From the NCBI GenBank assembly GCA_913056495.1, contig CAJXMO010000017.1, positions 28,128 through 92,127 of the forward strand: DNA of 64,000 nucleotides, given 5' to 3'. The position numbers and the translations under genes are program-made. Below, piece after piece: positions 29,234 through 37,925 of the stretch. This stretch comes from an uncultured Alteromonadaceae bacterium. GTDB lineage: Bacteria; Pseudomonadota; Gammaproteobacteria; Enterobacterales; Alteromonadaceae. Positions within the stretch are counted from its first letter, which is position 1. The number at the start of each line of letters is the position of its first letter. A model generated the notes under the pieces. The model was not told the DNA's origin, did no database searches, and saw only the letters and a program-made list of their open reading frames with translations.

Positions 29234-30123
29234 TTAAACAGATATTGCTATATTTAAGCCTGACATTGTTAGGTTAGTGCTGGAAGTGAGTTGACTTGCA
29301 ATTGTATTGGTATCCGTCAGTAGTTTTTCGGTTTCAGCTAATTGCTTCTGCGTTTCCTGATCATGATCTTCTTTTCGTAATAAAGCTTTTAATCGATTGA
29401 ATAGCGATTTCAGCTCTCGTGTCGTTTCTTGTAGCAGGCGTTGGTCGTCACTGCGTTGTTTAGATTGTGCGTTATTGGTTTGCTGCGAAAAAGCGTTTAC
29501 TGGAGATGTGTCGCTCTGCGAAGTTTTATTTTTATCATTGGCTGCGCTCGGTTGCCTGGACGGGTGAGATATGGATTTTTGCGCTGTTTCAGTCAGCTCT
29601 TTTTTAGTCTTTTCTATTTCAGCCTTCGCTATTTTATTCCTCTCTATTTTATTAGTGTCACTCGCAGTTTCGCCCAACTGGGAAGCCAGTTGCTCTGATT
29701 TTTCGGATGCGGGCGCAGTTAAACCCTCACTAATATTTGTTCCACACCAACCCTCTTTTAGCTCAACAGCGATTCTTTTTAGCTGATTGGCCAGTTGTTT
29801 TAATTCTCGCAGCAGTGCTTTTGGCACCGAAGCCCCTAATAGAGTTACCAAGCCTTTTAACTCGTCAACGCGTTGTTTTATTTCTGCCGCCCGTTCGCGC
29901 GCTCGGTCTTTTTTGATATTTGCTGGTGGTAGGAATTAATTGAAAGGCTAAGCTCCAGTTTTTCTCGTGCGGCTTGGCTAAAAATCACTTTGCTTGACGC
30001 TGTACTGGCTCGCTCCAAACTTGTTGTATTGGACTGAGTTGGAGCTAACGTTTTACTGTCAGGCTTGGATTCATTTGCCATATAGCTTTGCAATACACTA
30101 TTCGTTCGAATGGGTGAAACCAT
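29234..30123 (-). CDS. coiled-coil protein encoded across a -1 frameshift at A AAA AAG
   Basis: Two minus-strand frames join into one protein. The first (30123 down to 29878, 81 residues) is read until a TAA, and the second continues from the same place in the -1 frame to 29234. The junction is the heptamer A AAA AAG at 29908-29914 (read on the minus strand), the dnaX-type slippery sequence. Shifting there gives ...QQISKKDRARERAAEIKQRVDEL..., a continuous amphipathic coiled coil, total about 296 residues. GC-rich sequence follows directly (possible stimulator). The rest is a Gln/Lys/Ser-rich low-complexity region between helices. Alternatives are a one-base loss in the A-run (pseudogene) or a sequencing error. 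No family recognised. Confidence 0.65.
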
Positions 30124-30138
30124 TAATATGCGTCCTAG

Positions 30139-30158
30139 CTAACCTCAGCTGAGGTTAG
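30139..30158. repeat. 20-bp palindrome matching two fused MITE tips
   Basis: CTAACCTCAGCTGAGGTTAG is perfect. Its halves equal the outer ends of the 62863-63077 MITE-like element joined at CAGCTG, so it may be an internally deleted copy. It sits at the right edge of the accessory block. Confidence 0.5.
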
Positions 30159-30417
30159 ATAAATAGTTTTTCCTGTTATCGGCCTGAAAAATAATAAGTT
30201 TAACCTTATTCAAGCTATTATTTACCGTGTTTGAATTAATACTTTTAATCCCAACATGCAAATCTTATAGGTATCGGTAAATTTATCTAATGCGACGCTA
30301 ATTATAAAACCTCTCTAAAATTTCATTAAAAAACTATATTTATCAGTGATATATCAAGTTTTAATAAATTCCCTTTTTAGTTTTAAATATATTTAGTTAA
30401 CAAATATATAATTATTT

Positions 30418-30446
30418 TTACGGATTCTGTTTACCTAATCGTTTTT
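30418..30446 (+). promoter_or_regulatory. ECF-type promoter motif upstream of ricin/LamG hydrolase
   Basis: TTACGG, 14 bases, then ATCGTTTTT, about 178 bp before ATG 30624. The 500-bp gap before the gene otherwise holds only AT-rich sequence and the MITE-tip palindrome. Confidence 0.72.
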
Positions 30447-30623
30447 TATATAACCGGCTAGTCGAACTTAGCTTCATTTATTGAGTAGGAAATTTTTTGT
30501 CTGCCGGTACAAGTCGTTTTGCTTGCCAGCCTTTTATGTAACAGCTGTTTAGTAAGACTCGCTTTCCAATTTTCAAATTCACTGAGTTTAAAAACTTTAG
30601 TGGATGATGCAATGGGTGATTAG

Positions 30624-32867
30624 ATGAAGATAAAATTATTACAAACAAAAAATCAGTTCAAATCAAAGCGTAAAAATATGCTGCTTGCATCCGCATTTAT
30701 GCTGGCTGGTATTTCTGCGGTGTCAGCGCAGGATATTCATTTTGAGTTCAATGGCGAGGGTGAAAGCAAAGCCATGACGCACTGGGGTGTGGATACCGCT
30801 TGGCCTAGCCCTGATAATGTTCGCCAGTCTATTTTTCATATGGGGCTTGAGCAGGTTGATGTTGTGCGTATTAACTTTTTTATGTTTGAACCTTTGGATG
30901 AAAATGGCGAAATTGGCCCAGAGTCAAAAGCCTTTATTGATAATCAATTATCTCTGGCTGCCTTAGCCGGTGCAGTGCCAATTGCACTCACCCCCGCAAC
31001 CGGAGAATACAGAGATTATGACGGAGACGGGCAAGTTGACGGACCAACTCATCCTTATTATTTGGATGAAAACGGCAATGCGATCCCTGAGCGCTGGTTA
31101 GCGTTAATGGAAGCAACTCAAAAATATATTGGTCAACCTATTCATGCGCTGGAAATTTTTAATGAGCCTGATTACTGGGTAGGCATGGGTACACCGCAAA
31201 CTTTACGTGAAATTATGCTGTTAACGGCACAAAGTCCGGTTTTTGCTGAAACTGAGCTTCACGCAGCCAGTACATTGTGTAGTTGTAGTGCTCAATATTG
31301 GTACGACGCTGTAGCCGATGTTGCGACGCATGGTACTTTGCATCAACTAGCCAGCTGGGGCGGTAATGGCTCAGAGTTTTATATTAATTTTATTGAGCAT
31401 GTTAAAGCAAACGGCGATATTCCTTACAACGACGAATTGCATAGTATGGCTGAAGTTTTATATGGAGCTGAGTATGGCATGCAAGGCGGGATCTGGTGGG
31501 CCGATGCTCTGCTGACACGGGGTAAACTGGTTAATGCGGTTCAGGGGAAACGTTTAGGTTACGGCGAGCTTCGCTGGAAAGATGCGACCGGAGCGGTTTA
31601 TCGTGCACCGGATGGCGAAGTGTACGGTTTTGCTGGCAGTTTTGAACGTGAAGGGCCAAATCATTCATTCAGATATATATCAGATGATCAGGCTGTATAT
31701 TTTGAAGGCATTGGACCTATCAAAGAGTTTATGATGCCAACCTGGGCAGATCCACACGGCGGGTATATTAATATAGATGAAGAACCGGTTGTGCCTGCAC
31801 TAGATGGCTACACCTGGAAAATAGTCAATAAAGCCGGTAATCGGGTTATTGAAGCTGAAGGTTTAGATAATGGCGCCAATTTACGGACAGCCAAAGATAG
31901 TGACTCAAGTAGCCAAAAATGGAAAATATCCCGTTCACGAGATGGGTATTTAAGCTTTATAAACGTGGGCACTGGCAAGTCTGCCGATGTGTATGAATGG
32001 TCAACCTCAGATGGTGGCAATATTGCTCAATGGGATAACTTTAACAGCCTTAATCAGAAATGGTGGTTAGAGCCGGCAGAAGAAGGGTATTTTTATATTC
32101 GAAGTGGTCACAGTAACCTGTATTTAGAGGATGTAAAAACTCATTCTAAAAATGTGATTCAGGGTGAATTCAATGACAGTGATCGCCAGCAATGGAAATT
32201 TCAGCTAGTTGAAGATTCACAAAATGGTGAGTTGGTTGCTCATTATCAGTTTGAAGGGGATGCTTCAGATAGCAGTGCCGCATTAAATCACGGTTCAGGT
32301 TCAGGTTCGATTTCATATGATGATTCAAACCCGGCTGAAAATCAGGGCCAATATTTAGAACTGAGCGGTGGTTGGGACTGGTGGGGTGAACATATTCAGC
32401 TTCCGTCCGATATTGCTAATAGTGAAGATATTACGATTGCAAGCTGGATCAATTGGCAAGGCGGCGCAGCATTGCAGCGTGTCTTTGATTTTGGTATAGA
32501 TACTAATCGTTATATGTTTTTAACCCCAGCGGATGCTGATGGGAAAATGCGATTTTCAATGACAACCCAAAGCTGGTGGGATGAGCAATCAATGGTGACT
32601 CAAGCGCTTCCAACCAACGAATGGGTTCATATCGCGATTACCTTGGGTGGTAATACGGCTAAAATTTATATAAATGGGCAGTTACAGGTAGCTGGTTATA
32701 TGTTTATTAATCCGTCAGATATATATGCAGATGCGCAAAATCAGCAAAACTTTATTGGTCGCAGCCAATGGGGCGACCCGACTTTTATCGGTTCAATTGA
32801 TGATTTTAGAATTTATAATTATGCATTAAATGCTGATGCCATTGCCGAGCTTGCTGAAGTTAACTAA
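30624..32867 (+). CDS. unclassified clan GH-A-like hydrolase with ricin-type and LamG domains
   Basis: A 747-residue exported protein (signal peptide to about residue 35, VSAQ). Residues about 36-390 look like a (beta/alpha)8 glycosidase: ALEIFNEPDYW offers the acid/base Glu181 (Asn-Glu-Pro pattern of clan GH-A), and HSMAEVLYGAEYG has candidate nucleophiles Glu287 or Glu293. Residues about 393-530 form a ricin-like beta-trefoil with repeated Q-x-W (SSQKWKIS, LNQKWWLE, DRQQWKFQ). The end (about 545-745) is a LamG/concanavalin-type sandwich (WINWQGG, WVHIAITLGG, IDDFRIYNYAL). I cannot name the GH family. It carries the ECF-type motif, so it probably acts on the same glycan as the GH43 and GH30 enzymes. 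Confidence 0.8.
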   Translation: MKIKLLQTKNQFKSKRKNMLLASAFMLAGISAVSAQDIHFEFNGEGESKAMTHWGVDTAWPSPDNVRQSIFHMGLEQVDVVRINFFMFEPLDENGEIGPESKAFIDNQLSLAALAGAVPIALTPATGEYRDYDGDGQVDGPTHPYYLDENGNAIPERWLALMEATQKYIGQPIHALEIFNEPDYWVGMGTPQTLREIMLLTAQSPVFAETELHAASTLCSCSAQYWYDAVADVATHGTLHQLASWGGNGSEFYINFIEHVKANGDIPYNDELHSMAEVLYGAEYGMQGGIWWADALLTRGKLVNAVQGKRLGYGELRWKDATGAVYRAPDGEVYGFAGSFEREGPNHSFRYISDDQAVYFEGIGPIKEFMMPTWADPHGGYINIDEEPVVPALDGYTWKIVNKAGNRVIEAEGLDNGANLRTAKDSDSSSQKWKISRSRDGYLSFINVGTGKSADVYEWSTSDGGNIAQWDNFNSLNQKWWLEPAEEGYFYIRSGHSNLYLEDVKTHSKNVIQGEFNDSDRQQWKFQLVEDSQNGELVAHYQFEGDASDSSAALNHGSGSGSISYDDSNPAENQGQYLELSGGWDWWGEHIQLPSDIANSEDITIASWINWQGGAALQRVFDFGIDTNRYMFLTPADADGKMRFSMTTQSWWDEQSMVTQALPTNEWVHIAITLGGNTAKIYINGQLQVAGYMFINPSDIYADAQNQQNFIGRSQWGDPTFIGSIDDFRIYNYALNADAIAELAEVN

Positions 32868-32923
32868 TTCTCAACTCAACTTATCAACAAAGGTCAACGG
32901 ACCTAAAGACAGTTAAGATTGAC

Positions 32924-32960
32924 AAAAGCCAGAGATAAGTGATTATCTCTGGCTTTTTAG
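32924..32960 (+). terminator. strong rho-independent terminator
   Basis: AAAAGCCAGAGATAA and TTATCTCTGGCTTTT form a perfect 15-bp stem with loop GTGA, ending in a T-run. It closes the ricin/LamG hydrolase gene. Confidence 0.92.
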
Positions 32961-33004
32961 CTATCTGCAGCTTTAATCAGGCTTATCTTTCTGACTAACT
33001 TAAA

Positions 33005-33032
33005 TTACGGGTTTTTATTGTATATTCGTTAT
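33005..33032 (+). promoter_or_regulatory. ECF-type promoter motif upstream of GH43
   Basis: TTACGG, 14 bases, then TTCGTTAT, about 118 bp before ATG 33149. Confidence 0.75.
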
Positions 33033-33148
33033 TAATTTACTTTAAGTATTTTAAAAACAAAGCATAAATATTCTAAAAGGCTATCAACAACTTAATTTAT
33101 GGTTATGATAATGCCAATATATTAAAAATGGTTATAAGGATTAATTGA

Positions 33149-34192
33149 ATGACATTTCATTTTCGAAAAATATTAAAACGAACAAGTCGAAAATCTATAC
33201 TGGCTTTTGGCTTGCTGTTCGCGGTTGCGGGTTGCAGCTCCAGCTTTAATGCAAATACGGTTAAACAAGCGGATTATATTAACCCGGTGGCAGAGGAGCG
33301 GGCGGATCCTTGGGTTTATAAAGACACTGACGATACCTACTATTTTATTGCCTCAGTGCCTGAATTTGATCGAATTATACTGCGCTCAGCAAAATCGATA
33401 AATGAAATTAATAATGCCAAAGAAAAAGTCGTCTGGAAAAAACACGCGTCCGGAATAATGGGCGCGCATATCTGGGCACCTGAATTGCATAAAATTGATG
33501 GTAAGTGGTATATCTATTTTGCTGCGGGTGAAGCGGAAAATATTTGGAACATTCGAATGTATGCGTTATCCAACGACTCAGCCAACCCGATGCAAGGTGA
33601 ATGGAAAGAAGAAGGCCAGATCAAAAGCCATTTTGAATCTTTTTCATTAGATGCAACCAGTTTTGAGCATAAAGGTAAACGCTATATGATTTGGGCACAA
33701 TATAAAGATGACAGCTCAAATTTATGGATGTCAGAAATGGCTTCTGCCACTGAGTTAACCGGTCCTGTTATTCAATTGTCTACACCTGAATATGACTGGG
33801 AAAAAGTGACCTATAAAGTGAACGAAGGCGCGGCCGTACTGATTCGAAATGGAAAAATATTTGTCACTTATTCAGCCAGTGCTACAGATCACAATTATGC
33901 AATGGGCCTGTTATGGGCAGATGTGGATGCGGATATTATGGATCCTAAAAACTGGAATAAATCAAAAACACCGGTTTTTTCTACTAATGAATCCGTTGGT
34001 CGATATGGCCCAGGCCACAATAGTTTTACAATTGCTGAAGATGGTGAAACTGATTTAATGATTTATCACGCCCGAACTTATCGCGGCGTAAAAGGCAACC
34101 CATTAACTGATCCCAATCGTCATGCCAGAGTGAGAGTAATTCAGTGGGATGACAATGGTTTTCCGGTTTTTGGTCAGGCATTAGATGATTAA
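33149..34192 (+). CDS. GH43 lipoprotein, exo-arabinofuranosidase-like
   Basis: A 347-residue lipoprotein (FAVAGCSSS, Cys29). The GH43 propeller opens with EERADPWVYKDT (base Asp53) and includes IMGAHIWAPELHKIDG, FSLDATSFEHKG (second Asp) and YKVNEGAAVLIRNG (acid Glu). The start ADPWVYKD...YYFIAS and VNEG motifs match, from memory, the GH43_26-type exo-alpha-1,5-L-arabinofuranosidases. This would trim arabinan chains to arabinose. A strong bidirectional-looking terminator follows. Subfamily placement is tentative. Confidence 0.87.
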   Translation: MTFHFRKILKRTSRKSILAFGLLFAVAGCSSSFNANTVKQADYINPVAEERADPWVYKDTDDTYYFIASVPEFDRIILRSAKSINEINNAKEKVVWKKHASGIMGAHIWAPELHKIDGKWYIYFAAGEAENIWNIRMYALSNDSANPMQGEWKEEGQIKSHFESFSLDATSFEHKGKRYMIWAQYKDDSSNLWMSEMASATELTGPVIQLSTPEYDWEKVTYKVNEGAAVLIRNGKIFVTYSASATDHNYAMGLLWADVDADIMDPKNWNKSKTPVFSTNESVGRYGPGHNSFTIAEDGETDLMIYHARTYRGVKGNPLTDPNRHARVRVIQWDDNGFPVFGQALDD

Positions 34193-34213
34193 TCAATAGC
34201 AACTTGACTAGTT

Positions 34214-34259
34214 AAAAGCCCGCTCAGTTATCATAACTAAGCGGGCTTTTTTATTTTTT
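34214..34259 (+). terminator. strong rho-independent terminator after GH43
   Basis: AAAAGCCCGCT and AGCGGGCTTTT with an inner AGTTAT/ATAACT stem, then TTATTTTTTG. The following 340 bases up to the next terminator hold no gene that I can support. Confidence 0.92.
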
Positions 34260-34603
34260 GTTTTACTTATCCATAATCGTGTTTGCTTTTGAACTTAATA
34301 CATGACGCGCGGATGTTGGTAAATTGTCCCGTATTGTTATGAATACCTAAATTCAGCGAAAAATGCTTCTGCTTTTTAGTGAATAAACCAAAAAAGTTCA
34401 ACAGGCCCAAATGCCGCTCTTTGACTGTCGCTCTGGCAACGGTAGAAGTCAGTAATGTATATGGAGGGATTCCAGTTATTTAGGATTTGTCTAGACACAA
34501 AAATCCTGTGTTCTAAATTTTAGCTCCTCCATTTAAAATTTGGCGACAACTTAAAGTATGATCTCTTGAAAGTATGTTTTGATAGGCTGGTTGAGGAATG
34601 AGG

Positions 34604-34635
34604 AAAAAGTGCAGCCGGTGTTAAACCGGCTGCAC
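34604..34635 (-). terminator. terminator of the 34.6-37.5 kb TonB receptor
   Basis: GTGCAGCCGGT pairs with ACCGGCTGCAC; on the minus strand the stem is followed by TTTTT. It lies 18 bp past the receptor stop codon. Confidence 0.88.
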
Positions 34636-34652
34636 GAGTACAATAAAAGTGA

Positions 34653-37517
34653 TTAGAAATTAAATCTGAAACCACCGCCAATATAACGGCCTTCATCACG
34701 GCGGTCCTGAGCATATTTAACGCTATATTGCTCATCATCGGATGGACCAAACGAATTAACTGTATAATTTCTGAACGGTTTAGCTTGGATGTTAGCAACA
34801 TCAAAATAAACGCTGAAGTTGTCATGTACATCATAGTTTATACTAAAGTCTAAACGACTGACCGGTTCAGACATATTGCCGATAAACCCGTCTAAGTCCG
34901 GATCAGGTGATGAACCATACCAGTTAACCCATTCAGATCGTCTGTTGTAAGAAATTCTAACGGAAAAGCGCTCTTGCTCATAGAATACGGCACCATTGTA
35001 TGTGTATTTAGATAACCCAGGTATTTTTTGGAAGTCACCAAATGTTCCGTCTCCTTCCGGTATTCTGTTTTTACCAGTCAGGCTGGTTATGTTGGCAGAC
35101 GCACCAAATGCATGCATGTAATCAGGTAAAAAGTCATGGTCGAAGAAAGTTGAAGCACTGACTTCCCAGCCTCTTAAACGACCTTCTGCAGCATTTTCTG
35201 GTCGGTTCAGACTCACTCTGCCATATTCTTCAGTCTCAATAAAACGCGGATACCAGTTAATAAAACCATCCAGTTCACGATAGAAAACCGCGCCACTTAA
35301 ATAACCGGATTCAGAGAAATAATATTCCAGGCTAACATCATAGTTATTAGAGGTTAGTGATTTAAGATCCGGGTTGCCGCCTGAACCATATGCATCGATT
35401 GATACCTCTTCACCATCTGGCGCATTAGGGTTTTCAACGGTTTCCTGGGTCTGAGTAATATTTAATGCCGGATTTAAATCGCTAAAATTAGGTTTGGTTA
35501 CACTTTGGGTAAAGCCCATGCGAAGTTGCAAATCATCGGTTAAGCGTGCACGGAAGCTGATGTTAGGCAGTACATCTGTATATTCATTTGATGCTTCTCT
35601 TGGCTCAAGTGTTTTGTTGCGTTCTTTATCAGTCACGGTTGAAATACCATGTGTTTCACTTTCGGTTTTTGCAATTCGAACACCGGCAAATACATCTACG
35701 CCCACATCACCAATTTCAAAAAATGATTTCGTTTGTATGTAAGCTGCATAGGTTTTCTCTTTTGCTAACCAATCATTTGCAGGATCAAGTTGAATATCAC
35801 CTTCCCACAAAGCTGCCCCGATGGTATCTCCTTTTTCAATTAAAGCATCGTAGGCGAGTTGACGTAATTCTTCTGCGTTATCCTGAATGCTATCACGCGT
35901 TGGGGCAAGGTAGGTTTTGAGCACTTGATCATCACTGCGGAATGGATCTAATGTTTTTTCCAGTTTCAGGTATTCAATGTCTGTAAGCGAAATATGCTGG
36001 TCCCAAAACCAGGCGTATCGGCTGCCTTGCTCTTTTGTCGCATCGCGGTCACTTAAGCGAACACCTGTTTTAACTGTATGTAACCAGTCGCCTAAGCCGG
36101 TGTCAATTTCAACGTCTGTGCGCCATTGCCAGCCTGAGCCTGTTACATGATAAATGCTGTTATAAAAGCCTCTTGCTTCATAGCTACTTTCATCCATTGG
36201 ATCCCAGTCAGTAGACTCAAATACCGCTGCGCCGTCACCGCCTATAAAGTCAATATTGTATGTCGGTGAAAAGGCTAAACCTGTATCCCAACTCCACTCT
36301 TCATTATGGTATTCACTGTCTGTGTACGCTAAATCAGTTACTATTTTATAGCGTTCGGTATTATATTTTGCGCCAATTGCTAACTGATAGGTGTTGGTAT
36401 AAGCATCATTTGTTGAGCGGAAAAACTCAGTTGGAAGACCATCCGTTTTGGTTAAGCTAGCGACTTGAAGATCGTTTGTTCCTTCAACAAATTCAATGTT
36501 TGTCAAAGATACATCATACGGAACATCGTCACCGTTACCATTGAGTGAGTCCCATGCGCCGGTTGATACTATCATATTATCGCGGTTGCCTTTGCCCCGA
36601 TAGCCCTGATAAATACCATCCATATAAATTTCTAATTTATCGTTTGGTCGCCACTGCATAGCCATATTGCCGGAAGGGCGATAACGTTTACCGTTTTCGC
36701 TGTATAGACCAACCTGTGCTGGCATGACAAAACCACCTTCCTGATGGGGTGCTTCGATATTCCAGAAAGGTTCAGCTCTGACATTCCAAGTCGCATTATA
36801 GCGAACACCGTTATAATAATTAGATTCAGCGTAGGTCACGTTACCCAGAAAACCAAATTCACCTAAGTCAGTATTCCATCGATTAGAATATAAGATATTA
36901 GCGGCTGGTGAATTTTGCTCGCTTTGGTCGTTGTAACCAATGTGGACACCACCTGCAATTTTTTCACCTTCAAAGTCAAATGGTCGACGCGTACGAATAT
37001 TTACTAAACCCGCTAAACCCGGCTCAATTAAGTCTGCTGTGGCTGACTTGTATACTTCAATACCTGCCAGTGCTTGAGATGGAACGTCTTGTAACTGACC
37101 ACGGCGCAGTTCCGCGGTGAAAAACTCACGGCCATTATAGGTCGTTGTTACATCGGGCAAACCGCGTATTAATATTGCATTGGCTTCATCGTTAAAACGC
37201 GTCACCTGTATGCCGGTAATACGTGCTAAACTTTCAGCAGCAGTTACATCTGGCAATTTACCAATATCTTCAGCAACAACAGCATCAACAAATGAATCTG
37301 AATTCATCTTAATTTCTTGTGCTTTAATTAAGCTTGAGCGCAGGCCTTTAACTGTAATAACTTCTGTGCCCTCTTCAACTTCTTTTTCCTGACTTTGAGC
37401 CTCTTCAACTTCAATATCTTCAGCAGCAAAAACAGCTGGCGCATAAGCAGTCGCTAAAGCTAACGATAACGCGGTAGGAATAAATGGGAATTTATTATTA
37501 CGCATAATGTTCTCCAC
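34653..37517 (-). CDS. TonB-dependent receptor without STN domain
   Basis: A 954-residue outer-membrane receptor with signal peptide (to about residue 32, VFAA) and a plug starting near 55 (ITVKGLRSSLIKAQEIK, AEDIGKLPDVTAAESLARI). The plug and barrel are very close to the STN receptor at 18018: both have IRGLP..TTYNGREFFTAE, then IEVYK, then DLIEPGLAGLVNIRTR-like and RRPFDFEGEKIAGG segments. The barrel ends Gly-Phe-Arg-Phe-Asn-Phe. It lacks the N-terminal signalling domain, so it is probably the transporter of the pair, importing the glycan fragments that the STN protein senses. An ECF-type motif faces it at 37611-37638. Confidence 0.92.
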   Translation of the reverse strand: MENIMRNNKFPFIPTALSLALATAYAPAVFAAEDIEVEEAQSQEKEVEEGTEVITVKGLRSSLIKAQEIKMNSDSFVDAVVAEDIGKLPDVTAAESLARITGIQVTRFNDEANAILIRGLPDVTTTYNGREFFTAELRRGQLQDVPSQALAGIEVYKSATADLIEPGLAGLVNIRTRRPFDFEGEKIAGGVHIGYNDQSEQNSPAANILYSNRWNTDLGEFGFLGNVTYAESNYYNGVRYNATWNVRAEPFWNIEAPHQEGGFVMPAQVGLYSENGKRYRPSGNMAMQWRPNDKLEIYMDGIYQGYRGKGNRDNMIVSTGAWDSLNGNGDDVPYDVSLTNIEFVEGTNDLQVASLTKTDGLPTEFFRSTNDAYTNTYQLAIGAKYNTERYKIVTDLAYTDSEYHNEEWSWDTGLAFSPTYNIDFIGGDGAAVFESTDWDPMDESSYEARGFYNSIYHVTGSGWQWRTDVEIDTGLGDWLHTVKTGVRLSDRDATKEQGSRYAWFWDQHISLTDIEYLKLEKTLDPFRSDDQVLKTYLAPTRDSIQDNAEELRQLAYDALIEKGDTIGAALWEGDIQLDPANDWLAKEKTYAAYIQTKSFFEIGDVGVDVFAGVRIAKTESETHGISTVTDKERNKTLEPREASNEYTDVLPNISFRARLTDDLQLRMGFTQSVTKPNFSDLNPALNITQTQETVENPNAPDGEEVSIDAYGSGGNPDLKSLTSNNYDVSLEYYFSESGYLSGAVFYRELDGFINWYPRFIETEEYGRVSLNRPENAAEGRLRGWEVSASTFFDHDFLPDYMHAFGASANITSLTGKNRIPEGDGTFGDFQKIPGLSKYTYNGAVFYEQERFSVRISYNRRSEWVNWYGSSPDPDLDGFIGNMSEPVSRLDFSINYDVHDNFSVYFDVANIQAKPFRNYTVNSFGPSDDEQYSVKYAQDRRDEGRYIGGGFRFNF

Positions 37518-37610
37518 TAAATATGTGTGTTGGTTTGAAAAATGTTTTTATTGAATTAAAACTGAGTTTTATAGCTGGTTAGGCGAACAAGTAACTTAGC
37601 TATTACAGAT

Positions 37611-37638
37611 AAAACGGAGAATTGAAAAAAAGCCGTAA
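37611..37638 (-). promoter_or_regulatory. ECF-type promoter motif upstream of TonB receptor (minus strand)
   Basis: On the minus strand: TTACGG, 14 bases, then TCCGTTTT. It is the only copy with TCCGT in place of TTCGT or ATCGT. The start codon is about 94 bp further on. The divergent plus-strand copy is at 37826. Confidence 0.72.
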
Positions 37639-37825
37639 AAAAATATATTTAATTTGTTAATGAACGGTTCTTTTTTGTGGTGTGGTCTATTGTTTTTACT
37701 TTTTAAGTTATTGAATTTAATAATTTAAAAAATATTTATGATTTGTGTGATTTTTTGAGGGCGGCATATTCAACCTGTCCAGCTAGGCGGTTTAATTTTT
37801 TAATTTTAACAATGGATGAATAATT

Positions 37826-37853
37826 TTACGGTTCTGGTTGCAAAATTCGTCTT
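37826..37853 (+). promoter_or_regulatory. ECF-type promoter motif upstream of GH43
   Basis: TTACGG, 14 bases, then TTCGTCTT, about 73 bp before ATG 37926. The 408-bp gap between the two divergent genes has both motif copies and no other recognisable feature. Confidence 0.75.
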
Positions 37854-37925
37854 TTATTAATCAGTTATAGTGAGCCAACAAATGTTATAAATATAAATAA
37901 CCAAAATTAAAAAGAGAAATATCGA

